Origin: Butyrivibrio sp. YAB3001
GTDB lineage: Bacteria > Bacillota > Clostridia > Lachnospirales > Lachnospiraceae
Length of the DNA stretch: 64,000 bases
Direction: 5' to 3'
Assembly: GCF_900112195.1 (NCBI RefSeq)
Contig: NZ_FOKR01000002.1
Span: 740,833 to 804,832, forward strand
This document shows, in pieces, positions 44,349 through 53,189 of this stretch. The translations under genes and the position numbers were made by a program. Each line of letters starts with the position of its first letter. Within the stretch, counting starts at the first letter, position 1. The notes beneath the pieces were generated by a model, which saw only the letters and a list, made by a program, of their open reading frames with translations, did not search any database and had not been told where the DNA came from.

Positions 44349-45539
44349 TTATTCTGTCTTGAAACGATCGTCAGCTGCGCTTCCGAGTGCTGTCATAACT
44401 TCTTCAACATACTTTGTAGTATTTTCTTTTGCATCTGCAAAGTCATACTTCATAACGTTTTCAGGATCAAGACCAAACTGAGCTGCTACTTCAGGCTGCT
44501 TAGCATTGTCAAGAACCAGGAACTGATAGGAACCGTTATCTGCTGCAAGTTCTACGCAGTCAGGGCTAAGTGCATACTCAATCCAAAGCTTAGCTGCATT
44601 AGGATGTGCGCATCCCTTGAAGATTGCTGTTGCGCCTACTTCGAAAGATGTTCCTGAAGAAGGGATTACGAGGTCGATGTTGCCATAACCATTATCAACG
44701 ATCTGTGTGATTCCATCATGTAAGAAACCGATACCTACGATACACTCACCTGTTCCAACGTTCTTAGATGGACCGGAACCTGACTTTGTGTAAACTTCGA
44801 TGTTCTTATCAAGATCAACAAGATACTGTATTCCTTCGTCATGGCCGTACTTCTGGATCATTGTGTTTACTACAAGCTTTGCTGTTCCTGCTGTGTTGTA
44901 GTTTGAAAGCCAGATGAGTCCTTTGTACTTCTCATCAAGAAGATCTTTCCAGTCTGCAGGCTCATCAATTCCCATACGGGAAAGCTCATCCTTGTTTACC
45001 ATGAATCCAAGGATTCCTTTATAAATACCATACCAGTAACCATCTGCATCACGATACATATCGCTGAGGAGGTGACTTGCATTCTGTGCTTCATACGCTT
45101 CAAGAAGTCCTTCTCCAGCTGCTACATTGTAAGGATCGGTTGTGCCGCCGAACCAAACATCCCCTGATGGATTACCATTTTCCTCCTCGATCTTACTCTG
45201 TACTTCTCCTGTTGAAAGGCGCTGATACTGAACTTTGATTCCATACAACTTTTCAAAGTTCTCGCAAGCTGCTGCAAGGTATTCTTCTTCGCAGGAACCG
45301 TATACAATAAGTTCTCCGTCTGCCTTTGCTGCTTCAATGAGTTCATCAAGACCGCCTGCTGCCTCAGCGGGTGCTGCTGTGTCTTCAGCTGCTTTTTCTT
45401 CTGTCTTTGCCTCAGTTGTTGTCTCTGTCTGAGTGTCTGCTGCCGGTGTACTTGTTGCAGCCTGTTCAGATGAACTGCCGCATCCTACGACACCTAATGT
45501 CAACAAACCTGCTAAAACTAATGCCAATTTCTTTCTCAT
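44349..45539 (-). CDS. ABC importer solute-binding lipoprotein (Fe3+/sugar-phosphate type)
   Basis: 396 residues. Lipoprotein signal with lipobox VVGCGSSS near residue 20, then a Thr/Ala/Glu-rich linker to ~residue 60 and a binding domain starting LIVYGSCEEEYLAAACENFEKLYGI. The motifs GDVWFGG and GTSFEVGATAIFKGCAHPNAAKLW are typical of FbpA/AfuA-type proteins (SBP_bac_6/8 families). In Actinobacillus, AfuA binds hexose phosphates rather than iron. The linked HptARS-like sensor makes an organophosphate substrate plausible. First gene of the importer operon. Confidence 0.9.
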   Translation of the reverse strand: MRKKLALVLAGLLTLGVVGCGSSSEQAATSTPAADTQTETTTEAKTEEKAAEDTAAPAEAAGGLDELIEAAKADGELIVYGSCEEEYLAAACENFEKLYGIKVQYQRLSTGEVQSKIEEENGNPSGDVWFGGTTDPYNVAAGEGLLEAYEAQNASHLLSDMYRDADGYWYGIYKGILGFMVNKDELSRMGIDEPADWKDLLDEKYKGLIWLSNYNTAGTAKLVVNTMIQKYGHDEGIQYLVDLDKNIEVYTKSGSGPSKNVGTGECIVGIGFLHDGITQIVDNGYGNIDLVIPSSGTSFEVGATAIFKGCAHPNAAKLWIEYALSPDCVELAADNGSYQFLVLDNAKQPEVAAQFGLDPENVMKYDFADAKENTTKYVEEVMTALGSAADDRFKTE

Positions 45540-45595
45540 TTTTCCTCTCCTTTCAAAATGAACGTATGAGGTGGATGGCCACGCTGCGTCCAGTT

Positions 45596-45784
45596 CCAGT
45601 CGCCGGGGCAGGATTCAGAAAAGTTTGTGTTCGTCTGCGCGGTGATTTTCTAAGATCTATAATTTAAGAGAGACTTCCTCTCAACGCTGTTCGAAACAGT
45701 CAGTCTCTCTTATATTATAGACCAAGAAAATCATCCTGCTCGTCCGAGAACTGCACATTTCTGAGCTCCTGCCCCGACTCCTGG
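45596..45784 (-). ncRNA. Conserved structured element, copy 2 (candidate RNA)
   Basis: Reverse orientation relative to 23885-24071. Outer stem: GGGGCAGGA (45605-45613) with 45767-45775 and TCAGAAA (45615-45621) with 45758-45764, plus AGTCG/CGACT. The conserved strands (45726-45762 and ~45622-45652) are nearly or fully identical to copy 1. The inner stem, 45656-45675 with 45702-45721, has 19 of 20 pairs and no sequence likeness to copy 1. The 26-nt loop (45676-45701) matches copy 1 at 22 positions. It lies 57 nt upstream of the binding-protein start, in the direction of that gene. With the hairpin at 45890 it fills most of the gap 45540-45975. Confidence 0.65.
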
Positions 45785-45889
45785 AAGTAGGCTGCAGTGT
45801 AGCTCATTCCTCCATCACACACATCTGATAGAAAAATGATAAAGCAATTGGCATTTTATCTATACCTATATTTCTGTTTTATTATCCGA

Positions 45890-45944
45890 ATTTCTGAACT
45901 ACTCGATTACAGTTTAGGCAGCAACACGCCTACCTTTCAGAAAT
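45890..45944. other. Hairpin downstream of the MmcQ-MGMT gene
   Basis: ATTTCTGAA (45890-45898) and TTCAGAAAT (45936-45944) are a perfect inverted repeat enclosing a second short stem (TAGGC/GCCTA). No T-run on either side, so not a clear terminator. Confidence 0.45.
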
Positions 45945-45975
45945 AATCTTCCACATTATTCAACATTTCTGTCTC

Positions 45976-46605
45976 CTACTCTGTCTTGATCCCATATTTT
46001 GAAAGATCAACTTTACCGTCAACAACTTCTATTCCATCTGCTTCTAATAATTCTTTCTGGGCCCATGCTCCTCCAAAAGCATATTCTCCGGCAAGTTCTC
46101 CCTTTGAATTTACAACCCGGTAACATGGCACATTTTCAAAATCCGGGTTCTTATGCAAAGCATTCCCTACCGCCCTGCACATCCTTGGATTTCCAGCCAT
46201 CTTCGCTACCTGAGCATAAGTTGCTACTTTTCCTTTGGGGATTCTTTTAACTGCTTCGTATATGCGCCTGGTTGGAGAGTCTGTAACCAGGTCATAGCTT
46301 TCTGCTATCATCCTTTTAATATCTTCGTCAGGGATGGAACCGTCCAGGATAACTGTATTCCAGTGCTCTTTATTCTGATGATAAGCAGGCTGCACGGATT
46401 TATATGTATTTCTCCATAAATCTCTCCATTCCGGGGCACATTTTAGATTCAGACAGATTTGCCCATCCTTTTCATATGTCCATAAGAAGGCCTTCTTGCT
46501 GGGCATAACTCTTATCAGTTGCCAGTTTGGATCATGAAACGGAGCCTCTTGATAGGTATATTCAAATGATAAGCCAAAAGCCAAAGCCTCTTCACGTGTT
46601 CGCAT
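45976..46605 (-). CDS. MmcQ/YjbR-domain protein fused to an MGMT-type DNA methyltransferase domain
   Basis: 209 residues. Residues ~1-105 resemble the MmcQ/YjbR DNA-binding-like fold (FHDPNWQLIRVMPSKKAFLW, HWNTVILDGSIPDEDIKRMI). Residues ~115-209 are an O6-methylguanine methyltransferase domain with RRIYEAVKRIPKGKVATYAQVAKMAG, RAVGNALHKNP and VPCYRVVNSKG. The PCxR Cys is present, so it should be able to accept alkyl groups, unlike alkyltransferase-like proteins in which Trp replaces it; His is replaced by Tyr. Single-gene unit. Repair activity is inferred. Confidence 0.85.
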   Translation of the reverse strand: MRTREEALAFGLSFEYTYQEAPFHDPNWQLIRVMPSKKAFLWTYEKDGQICLNLKCAPEWRDLWRNTYKSVQPAYHQNKEHWNTVILDGSIPDEDIKRMIAESYDLVTDSPTRRIYEAVKRIPKGKVATYAQVAKMAGNPRMCRAVGNALHKNPDFENVPCYRVVNSKGELAGEYAFGGAWAQKELLEADGIEVVDGKVDLSKYGIKTE

Positions 46606-46774
46606 GTAGCCCCCCTGTCCTCATCAATGGATTCTGTGGCCCAGATAACACTTTGCAGCACACCGCTTTTATCCCTGCAGCCTGCAATGAAATGCATTCT
46701 TATCCAGATGCAAATTCAAAATCTTCATTTTCTGTTCCCTCATCGTCATATTCTGCTTATCACAAAATATACGA

Positions 46775-46809
46775 CATATGTTTACTGTACCGAAAACAGT
46801 AAACATATG
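46775..46809. other. Perfect 14-bp inverted repeat after thrS
   Basis: CATATGTTTACTGT (46775-46788) and its exact complement (46796-46809) with a 7-nt loop. Downstream on the minus strand is TATATTTTG, so it may act as the thrS terminator. The TTACTGT/ACAGTAA core resembles the ends of the dispersed repeat family. Confidence 0.55.
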
Positions 46810-46837
46810 CCTTATAATATCACATCTATACAGCTCT

Positions 46838-48592
46838 TTATTCAACCAGTCTTACGAATTCATCTATCGCCATCTGCCCTAAATCTGCCTTATCCGGCTC
46901 AGCATCACGAGCTCTGACAGATACAACTTTTCCCTGTTCTTCTTTTTCTCCGATGACAAGCATATAGGGAACCTTATCCATTCTTGCCTCGCGAATCTTG
47001 TAGCCAAGCTTCTCATTGCGGTCATCAAGCTCAACACGGATGTCCTTAGCTCTCAAGGCCTTCTCTATTTCTTTTGAATAATCCAAAAACTTATCTGACA
47101 CCGGCAGAATCTTTACCTGTACCGGAGAAAGCCACACCGGAAACTTCCCTGCATAATGCTCTATCAAAATACCGATAAATCGGTCTATTGAGCCAAATAC
47201 CACCCTGTGGAGCATGATTGGGCGATGTCTTTCCCCATCTTCTCCAACATAGTCAAGATCAAACCGCTGAGGAAGCTGGAAATCAAGCTGTATCGTTCCG
47301 CACTGCCACGTTCTGCCTATGGAATCCTTTACATGGAAGTCCAGCTTTGGCCCATAAAAAGCACCATCTCCTTCATTGATCGTATAGGGCTTTCCCATTT
47401 CCTCAACGGCTTCCTTAAGAGAATTGATGGCAAGTTCCCAATCGTCGTCACTTCCTATAGAATTTTCCGGCCTCGTTGATAGCTCAATCTCATAGGGGAA
47501 TCCAAATCTGGAATACACCTCATCGATAAGTCTTATAACCCCCTGTATCTCTTGCCTGACCTGATCTTCTCTCATGAAAATATGAGCATCATCCTGCGTA
47601 AAGCATCTTGCTCGCATCAGGCCGTGGAGCGTTCCTGATTTCTCCGCTCTGTGAACTATTCCAAGTTCACCTACCCTTATAGGGAATTCCCTGTAGGAAT
47701 GCGACTTTGACTTATACACCAACATTCCGCCCGGGCAATTCATAGGCTTAATTGCGTAGTCCATATCATCAACGCTCGTTACGTACATGTTATCTCTGTA
47801 GTGATCCCAGTGTCCCGACTTCTCCCAAAGAGATTTCATAAGCATTATTGGCGTTGATATTTCCTGATATCCTTCACGAAGATGTATTTTTCTCCAATAG
47901 TCGATCAGCTGATTTTTTAACACAAGTCCCTTAGGAAAATAAAATGGCAGTCCCGGCCCTTCATCCATGATTGCAAAGAGCTCAAGTTCTTTTCCCAGCT
48001 TCCTATGGTCTCTTGCCTTGGCTTCTTCTAACTGGTGAAGGTATTCTTCCATCAATGATGCCTTGGGAAAAGAGATTCCGTATATCCTCGTAAGCATCTT
48101 GTTGTATTCATCCCCTCGCCAGTAGGCGCCGGCAACTGATAAAAGCTTAATTGCCTTGATTGCGCTGACATTTGCAATGTGCGGACCGACGCAAAACTCT
48201 GCATAATCTCCCTGTCTGTAAAAAGAAATCTTCTCTCCCTTGGGAAGTTCTTTTATCATCTCAAGCTTATATGGTTCCCCGTTTTCTTCCATGTATAAAA
48301 GAGCCTCTTTTCTTGATACTTCATATACAGAAAGAGATAATGACTCTTTTACAATCTTTCTCATTTCATCTTCCACAGCTTTAAGATTCTCTTCGTTAAA
48401 GGGAACATCGAACTCAAAATCATAATAAAATCCGTTTTCAATTGCAGGGCCAATAGCGCATTTTGCATTGGGATAAAGTCTCTTTACAGCCTGTGCAAGG
48501 ACATGTGCGCTCGTATGCCAAAATGCCTTCTTTCCCTCTTTGCTGTCAAAAGATAAATCAATTACCTGCTGATTGTTTTGTAATACTTTCAT
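46838..48592 (-). CDS. thrS: Threonyl-tRNA synthetase lacking the N-terminal TGS domain
   Basis: 584 residues, about 55 shorter than the E. coli enzyme (642). It starts MKVLQNNQQVIDL and enters the editing domain at once (FWHTSAHVLAQAVKR, GFYYDFE, FCVGPHI). The catalytic core has PMNCPGGMLVYK, ARCFTQDDAHIF and MLHRVVFGSIDRF, giving Cys/His/His zinc ligands, and an anticodon-binding C-terminus (LPVSDKFLDYSKEIEKALR). GGAG lies nine bases before the ATG. Expression is controlled by a T-box reading ACC. Confidence 0.96.
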   Translation of the reverse strand: MKVLQNNQQVIDLSFDSKEGKKAFWHTSAHVLAQAVKRLYPNAKCAIGPAIENGFYYDFEFDVPFNEENLKAVEDEMRKIVKESLSLSVYEVSRKEALLYMEENGEPYKLEMIKELPKGEKISFYRQGDYAEFCVGPHIANVSAIKAIKLLSVAGAYWRGDEYNKMLTRIYGISFPKASLMEEYLHQLEEAKARDHRKLGKELELFAIMDEGPGLPFYFPKGLVLKNQLIDYWRKIHLREGYQEISTPIMLMKSLWEKSGHWDHYRDNMYVTSVDDMDYAIKPMNCPGGMLVYKSKSHSYREFPIRVGELGIVHRAEKSGTLHGLMRARCFTQDDAHIFMREDQVRQEIQGVIRLIDEVYSRFGFPYEIELSTRPENSIGSDDDWELAINSLKEAVEEMGKPYTINEGDGAFYGPKLDFHVKDSIGRTWQCGTIQLDFQLPQRFDLDYVGEDGERHRPIMLHRVVFGSIDRFIGILIEHYAGKFPVWLSPVQVKILPVSDKFLDYSKEIEKALRAKDIRVELDDRNEKLGYKIREARMDKVPYMLVIGEKEEQGKVVSVRARDAEPDKADLGQMAIDEFVRLVE

Positions 48593-48680
48593 AATGTGTT
48601 GCTCCTTTCATTTTTTTGAATGTTTAATGTTTGGCAACAACATAAGAAAACGTGTTTTGTTTTGCTTTTCTAAGGAAACA

Positions 48681-48929
48681 AAAAGCACCCAAAAGATCTA
48701 CTGATCTTAAGGGTGCAGTACGCACGGTTCCACCTTAACTTTTTACTTCAGATTCCAACAAATCCTATCCTTTAACGCAGGCCTACGGTAACGCTTACTA
48801 AAATTGGGCGTTACAGCTCAGGAATGGTTTTCGCCTGCAGTCCTCATAAATGACTTCCACCAAATGTCATTCTCTCTGGATGATTCATCACAAACTACTC
48901 TTTCCGTCAACGCTTTTCTTATGTTATTA
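48681..48929 (-). ncRNA. T-box riboswitch for threonine upstream of thrS
   Basis: Minus strand: GAGAGAATGACATTTGGTGG (Stem I region), the specifier ACC (Thr) in GCGAAAACCATTCCTGAGC at 48826-48828, the T-box AAGGTGGAACCGTGCG (48721-48736), and a terminator stem GCACCC/GGGTGC (48685-48690, 48711-48716) followed by TTTTTG. Uncharged tRNA-Thr would favour the antiterminator. A candidate -35 TTGACA lies at 48959-48964. It explains most of the gap 48593-49039. Confidence 0.93.
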
Positions 48930-49039
48930 CGATGCTTCTAACAAAGAGCCATAATTACTGTCAACTCAATTTTTATAAAAACCGCAATGAATTCAGCATG
49001 GATTAGTTTAAACAATCGACAAAATACTGAATTTATGCA

Positions 49040-49819
49040 TCATCCGTTTAATTTAAGAAACTCCGATGGCGACACATTTGTATATCTTTTAAACACAGTA
49101 TTAAAGTGTTTGTAATCGGTAAAACCTGTCATATCGGAAACTTCATAGACTTTATATTTCCCTGTTTCCAGAAGTCTCACTGCCTGCTGAACACGGTATT
49201 TGTTGAGAAAATCAAGAAAACTCGTTCCCGTTGATTCCTTGAATTTACGTGAAAGATAACTGGCAGAAACACCCAATTCCTCAGAAAAAGCCTCTATACT
49301 TATCTTATCCGCATAATGCTCCTTGGTATAATCCAGGATATGCTGAACATAGTCGTTTTCTTTATCAGTTTTTATAAATGCAGTAGGCATATTACCTGCC
49401 ATAGCATTATTCTCGGATATTTTCTCCAGTTTACGTTCTTTCTCAAGCTCAGTAGTAATCTTTGCAACAGCCTTTTTTAGTTCTTCCTCGTCAACAGGCT
49501 TCATAAGATACGCTGAAACATCAAGGTCGATTGCCTTTTTGGCATATTCAAAATCGGCATAGCTAGTAAGAATGATTGACTTAAAAGCCGGCATATCCTC
49601 GCTACTTTTAGCAGTTCTTATCATTTCGATGCCATCCATCACCGGCATCATAATATCCGCCATTACGATATCAGGCGACAGTTCTGCTATCTTATCAATG
49701 CCTTCCTGCCCGTTTGCCGCTTCGCCGACAATGCTGCATCCCATCCCCGGCCAGTCCATGGTATAGGCAATACCTTTTCTTATGATGTCTTCATCCTCAA
49801 CAATCAACACTCTGTACAT
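49040..49819 (-). CDS. Response regulator with AraC-type DNA-binding domain (YesN/HptR-like)
   Basis: 259 residues. The receiver has VEDEDIIRKG, phosphoacceptor DIVMADIMMPVMDG, TSYADFEYAKKAI and LMKPVDEEEL. The C-terminal AraC domain has FSEELGVSASYLSRKFKESTG and VSDMTGFTDYKHFNTVFKRY. It is the partner of the YesM-type kinase two genes upstream. The order sensor protein, kinase, regulator is that of HptARS, where the regulator activates sugar-phosphate transport; by analogy it may activate the importer operon at 45.5 kb. Confidence 0.92.
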   Translation of the reverse strand: MYRVLIVEDEDIIRKGIAYTMDWPGMGCSIVGEAANGQEGIDKIAELSPDIVMADIMMPVMDGIEMIRTAKSSEDMPAFKSIILTSYADFEYAKKAIDLDVSAYLMKPVDEEELKKAVAKITTELEKERKLEKISENNAMAGNMPTAFIKTDKENDYVQHILDYTKEHYADKISIEAFSEELGVSASYLSRKFKESTGTSFLDFLNKYRVQQAVRLLETGKYKVYEVSDMTGFTDYKHFNTVFKRYTNVSPSEFLKLNG

Positions 49820-49874
49820 ACGTTACTGCAAAATTCCCCCATCAATATCTTGTCGCCGTTTAGAATTTACTTTC

Positions 49875-50522
49875 TCACACTTCTTCACAAATGTAGATTT
49901 TCTTTTCCTTCATCCATTTTAACGCATCTTTCTCATCGAAAAAAGAGCTGCCGGTTGCAGCGTTAAATGAAACGATATCGGTAATCTTGGCCATGATCAC
50001 AGGAGTATCCGGTAAAACTTCTCCTTTGTCCAGAAGTCTGAGTTCATCCTCAATGTTCATTCTTCTGATATACGCCTCATCTCTTATGCAAAAGATGTCA
50101 TATTCATTTCTGATCTTATCGTAATCAGGAATCCTGTTCATGGTAAAATCACATACTGTTTCAAAGCCCATCCAGGAATAAATCGCTTCATCCACAGGCA
50201 TAAGAAAAACAAACGGAACATGCTCTTTTCTTAGGATTTCAAAGGTTTTTTCAAATACTCTGGTCATGTATCCTTCGTGGCGATGGTCTTTCCTTGTAGC
50301 AACAGCGACGACATAATAGCTCAAAACCCTGGTTCCGCACAGGTTGACCAAATATGGGTTAAGGTGAAGCATAGATATGATTTCACCGTTCTCCACACTT
50401 ACTATCATGCGATTATCTAAGCACTTATCGCTATAATAATAGTCCACAAATTCTTTCGAATCCTCAAAAGCCTCTTCATAAAGCTTTCTTGTATTTTCTT
50501 TTTCCGCATACTCTGTGATCAT
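49875..50522 (-). CDS. GNAT-family N-acetyltransferase, Eis-like
   Basis: 215 residues. It contains the acetyl-CoA region YYVVAVATRKDHRHEGYMTRV (here split as VVAVAT and RKDHRHEGYMT) and YSWMGFETVCDF, as in Eis-like GNAT proteins. The start overlaps the stop of the DUF2156 gene (ATGA). It lies between the kinase and regulator genes, an unusual insertion into a two-component operon. Substrate unknown. Confidence 0.82.
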   Translation of the reverse strand: MITEYAEKENTRKLYEEAFEDSKEFVDYYYSDKCLDNRMIVSVENGEIISMLHLNPYLVNLCGTRVLSYYVVAVATRKDHRHEGYMTRVFEKTFEILRKEHVPFVFLMPVDEAIYSWMGFETVCDFTMNRIPDYDKIRNEYDIFCIRDEAYIRRMNIEDELRLLDKGEVLPDTPVIMAKITDIVSFNAATGSSFFDEKDALKWMKEKKIYICEEV

Positions 50523-51439
50523 TTCTCATATACCCTGTATTTTCTTGCAAAACCTATTGGATTGTAGCTTTCTTTTGCCTTACGAAGTCCCTCTAGTCCC
50601 ATGTCATCTTCACGGTTTACAATTTTCGCATCTTCGTATGAATGTAAAAGAAATTGCTGATTGATTACCTGATATATTCCGGGAATATCTGAATTTCCCT
50701 TTTCTATACTGATAACTGCCATCTTCTCGCGGCTGTTATAGGAACCGATTGTAAAGGCCTCCAGTTTCTCATCTATAAAAAGACCTCCGATCCTGAAAGT
50801 CACCTTATCGCAGTTGCGGAGCATTTCAATCACTCCGTCTTTCTCCACAATAAGGGTATCTTTGCTGTCTACGCCCTCTGAAAGCCTGATATCAACCCAT
50901 TTTTGCATGAACTCCTCAAGAAAATACTCATCAACACAGCACAGCGTCTTGTATTCCCATCTGCCTTCATATTCTTTCATGAATTTGTTTATGAGATTTC
51001 TCTTTTTCTGGAATTTTTTCCCGGGAAGATTTTTAAGCTCATCCGCATCATACAGATAATCCTTCAGATCAGTTTCTTCCTCAACGACAAACGCAGGGTC
51101 ATCAAATAATCCCAGTACACTTAGCCCTTCTTCATCAGCAAGGTCTATCCTTAGAGGACAGTTCAATTTCTCATGAAAATACTTTCTTAACAATTCAAAG
51201 TATTCCGGCAGTTTATCCTCGCTGCAATATGGCATAGCCGCAAAATATCCCTTATCATCTCTCATCAGAATAAGCGCAGCTTCATCTTCCATATAGATTT
51301 CTGTATGATATAAATCTTTCCATATATAAGTATCCAAAACTGTGCTATCACAGGTCTTGTTATTACGAAGCGCATAAATCTGCGCCAATTTAGCGGCATC
51401 ATCAAATGATGGTTTATGAAAAATAAGTTCTTTGTCCAT
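50519..51439 (-). CDS. DUF2156 (phosphatidylglycerol lysyltransferase C-domain-like) protein
   Basis: 306 residues from the ATG at 51439 (AGGA seven bases upstream). The motifs DSTVLDTYIWKDLY, GKKFQKKRNLINKF, and the C-terminal IPGIYQVINQQFL, VNREDDMGLEGLRKAKESYNP match DUF2156, a double GNAT-fold domain related to MprF. There is no membrane part, so it is cytoplasmic. Such proteins may transfer aminoacyl groups, but this is not shown. It overlaps the GNAT gene and follows the kinase after 82 nt. Confidence 0.82.
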   Translation of the reverse strand: MDKELIFHKPSFDDAAKLAQIYALRNNKTCDSTVLDTYIWKDLYHTEIYMEDEAALILMRDDKGYFAAMPYCSEDKLPEYFELLRKYFHEKLNCPLRIDLADEEGLSVLGLFDDPAFVVEEETDLKDYLYDADELKNLPGKKFQKKRNLINKFMKEYEGRWEYKTLCCVDEYFLEEFMQKWVDIRLSEGVDSKDTLIVEKDGVIEMLRNCDKVTFRIGGLFIDEKLEAFTIGSYNSREKMAVISIEKGNSDIPGIYQVINQQFLLHSYEDAKIVNREDDMGLEGLRKAKESYNPIGFARKYRVYEK

Positions 51440-51521
51440 AAGTAGGTCCTCATAAATGGTTGTTGCGCATTTGCACAATTTAATTGTATACTATTTATAT
51501 TAAATCTTACTTCTGTTCATG

Positions 51522-53189
51522 TCAATGCCTCGGAATGATAATCCTCACAGTTGTGCCCTGCCCCTGAGCACTCGCTATATCAAGACCGTAGTCACCCTTG
51601 TACATCAGTCTTATACGGCGATGAATATTGTACAAACCATAATGATTTGAAGTATTGTCCTCATTCTGAAGATTGTTCTGTATTTCTTTTAACCTGTTCT
51701 CCTCAATTCCGGCGCCATCATCCTCACAGACAAAAATTAGCTTCTCCTGCATCTGATAACCTCTGATATGAACTGACAGTTTTTCCTGCCCATTAAAGCC
51801 ATATTTGATGGCATTCTCAAGAAGTGGCTGAAGCAATAATTTAGGAATCAGAAAATCCATTATATCCTCGTAAACATCTATCACATACGCAAATCGCTTA
51901 TTAAATCTTATCTGCAAAATATTAAGGTAATACTGGAGGTTATCAAGATCCTCTCTAACTGTTACCTCTTCTTTCATTTCCCTTATGCTATATCGTAAAA
52001 GACCTGACAGAGAAACGATCATCTTATCAGCGGCGGCAGCATCAATCTTGGCCATGAAACGGATATTGTCAAGGGTGTTAAAAAGAAAATGCGGATTAAA
52101 CTGACTCTCCAGCTGCTTAACCTGGGAAAAAGCAGCATGTTCAGCAAGCTCATTATTCTTTTCTATCTGCTCCTTAAGACCTTTTAGCATCTCGTTAAAA
52201 TCGTTTCCGATAATCTTAAACTCTGTGCTGCTGTCAATATTAAGAGTTGCGTCCAGATTGCCATTCTGAACTTCTTCAAACGCATCTTCTATTTTCCTGA
52301 TATCCTTGGTGTAACGCTCAGAGCTTCCGGCAGTGCTTCTGATCGTAATAAGTGAAATCCCTATAAAAATAATTGCTATGATGATTATAAGCGCCAATAT
52401 AAGTTCCACGCTCTTTCCGATATCACTTATTGTATAAACCACAATTCCTTTGTCCGTAACGGTCTTATACGCATAAAAAAGCGTTCCATTGTATTTTACA
52501 AATCCATTGTTTTCATCAAATTCTTTTATGATCTGGCCATAATTATCCTGGAGCTTTTTTGTGTTGCTGGCATAAACAAAGCCATTTTTATCAGTAATTA
52601 TCAAAAATCTGCTCTGGCTACCTGCAGCATTTGAGATAACTTCACCGGGCACAATGTAGCAAATCGCATATCTCAAACTATTCTTCTCATATACACCTTT
52701 TACTGCATACAACGCCTTTTCGTACAAAACAAACGATACCTGGCTCTTATACTTATTTATCTTGTTCCAAACTCCCCAATTCGCGTAGTTTTCATCCGTA
52801 AGAAATTTGGGAACATAATCCTTACTTGTGAAAAGAGCTTCATGAGAGGCTGAAAGTATTATCAAATTTCCGATATCACTAAACTCAGCCGTTCTGTCAT
52901 ATAGCTTTGAAAAAATCTCATCACTTGAAACCGTTTCATTTTTCTCAGCAAGGTCTTTTTCCAAAACATCAGAAACATCGCCCAAAAGCTCATAATAAAT
53001 ATTCAGTATCCTTGTTATCTCGCCTGCAACCTGCCTGTTTCCCTGCTTATTGTAAGAGGTGGTAAAAATAGACCATGAAAAGACAAACAAAAAGAGCGCA
53101 ACTGACACAATTATGGCTATTGGAACAATTGAAAATCTTATGAAAGTTCTACGTATATTCTCCTGGAAAGACTGAGGATCTCTGTTCAT
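51522..53189 (-). CDS. YesM/HptS-type sensor histidine kinase
   Basis: 555 residues. Membrane segments at ~20-42 and ~265-285 around an extracellular sensing domain of ~220 residues; a HAMP region, then the His-kinase box KQLESQFNPHFLFNTLDNI, the N-box LLQPLLENAIKYG, and DDGAGIEENRLKEIQ. Its ATG overlaps the stop of the sensor binding protein (ATGA), which fits a model where the binding protein docks on the kinase. Partner regulator: 49040-49819. Confidence 0.93.
   Translation of the reverse strand: MNRDPQSFQENIRRTFIRFSIVPIAIIVSVALFLFVFSWSIFTTSYNKQGNRQVAGEITRILNIYYELLGDVSDVLEKDLAEKNETVSSDEIFSKLYDRTAEFSDIGNLIILSASHEALFTSKDYVPKFLTDENYANWGVWNKINKYKSQVSFVLYEKALYAVKGVYEKNSLRYAICYIVPGEVISNAAGSQSRFLIITDKNGFVYASNTKKLQDNYGQIIKEFDENNGFVKYNGTLFYAYKTVTDKGIVVYTISDIGKSVELILALIIIIAIIFIGISLITIRSTAGSSERYTKDIRKIEDAFEEVQNGNLDATLNIDSSTEFKIIGNDFNEMLKGLKEQIEKNNELAEHAAFSQVKQLESQFNPHFLFNTLDNIRFMAKIDAAAADKMIVSLSGLLRYSIREMKEEVTVREDLDNLQYYLNILQIRFNKRFAYVIDVYEDIMDFLIPKLLLQPLLENAIKYGFNGQEKLSVHIRGYQMQEKLIFVCEDDGAGIEENRLKEIQNNLQNEDNTSNHYGLYNIHRRIRLMYKGDYGLDIASAQGQGTTVRIIIPRH

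Noticed and set aside
48593-48680. Small gene between thrS and its T-box
   Set aside because: The sequence is the end of the T-box leader and the thrS ribosome binding site; no frame with a start signal.
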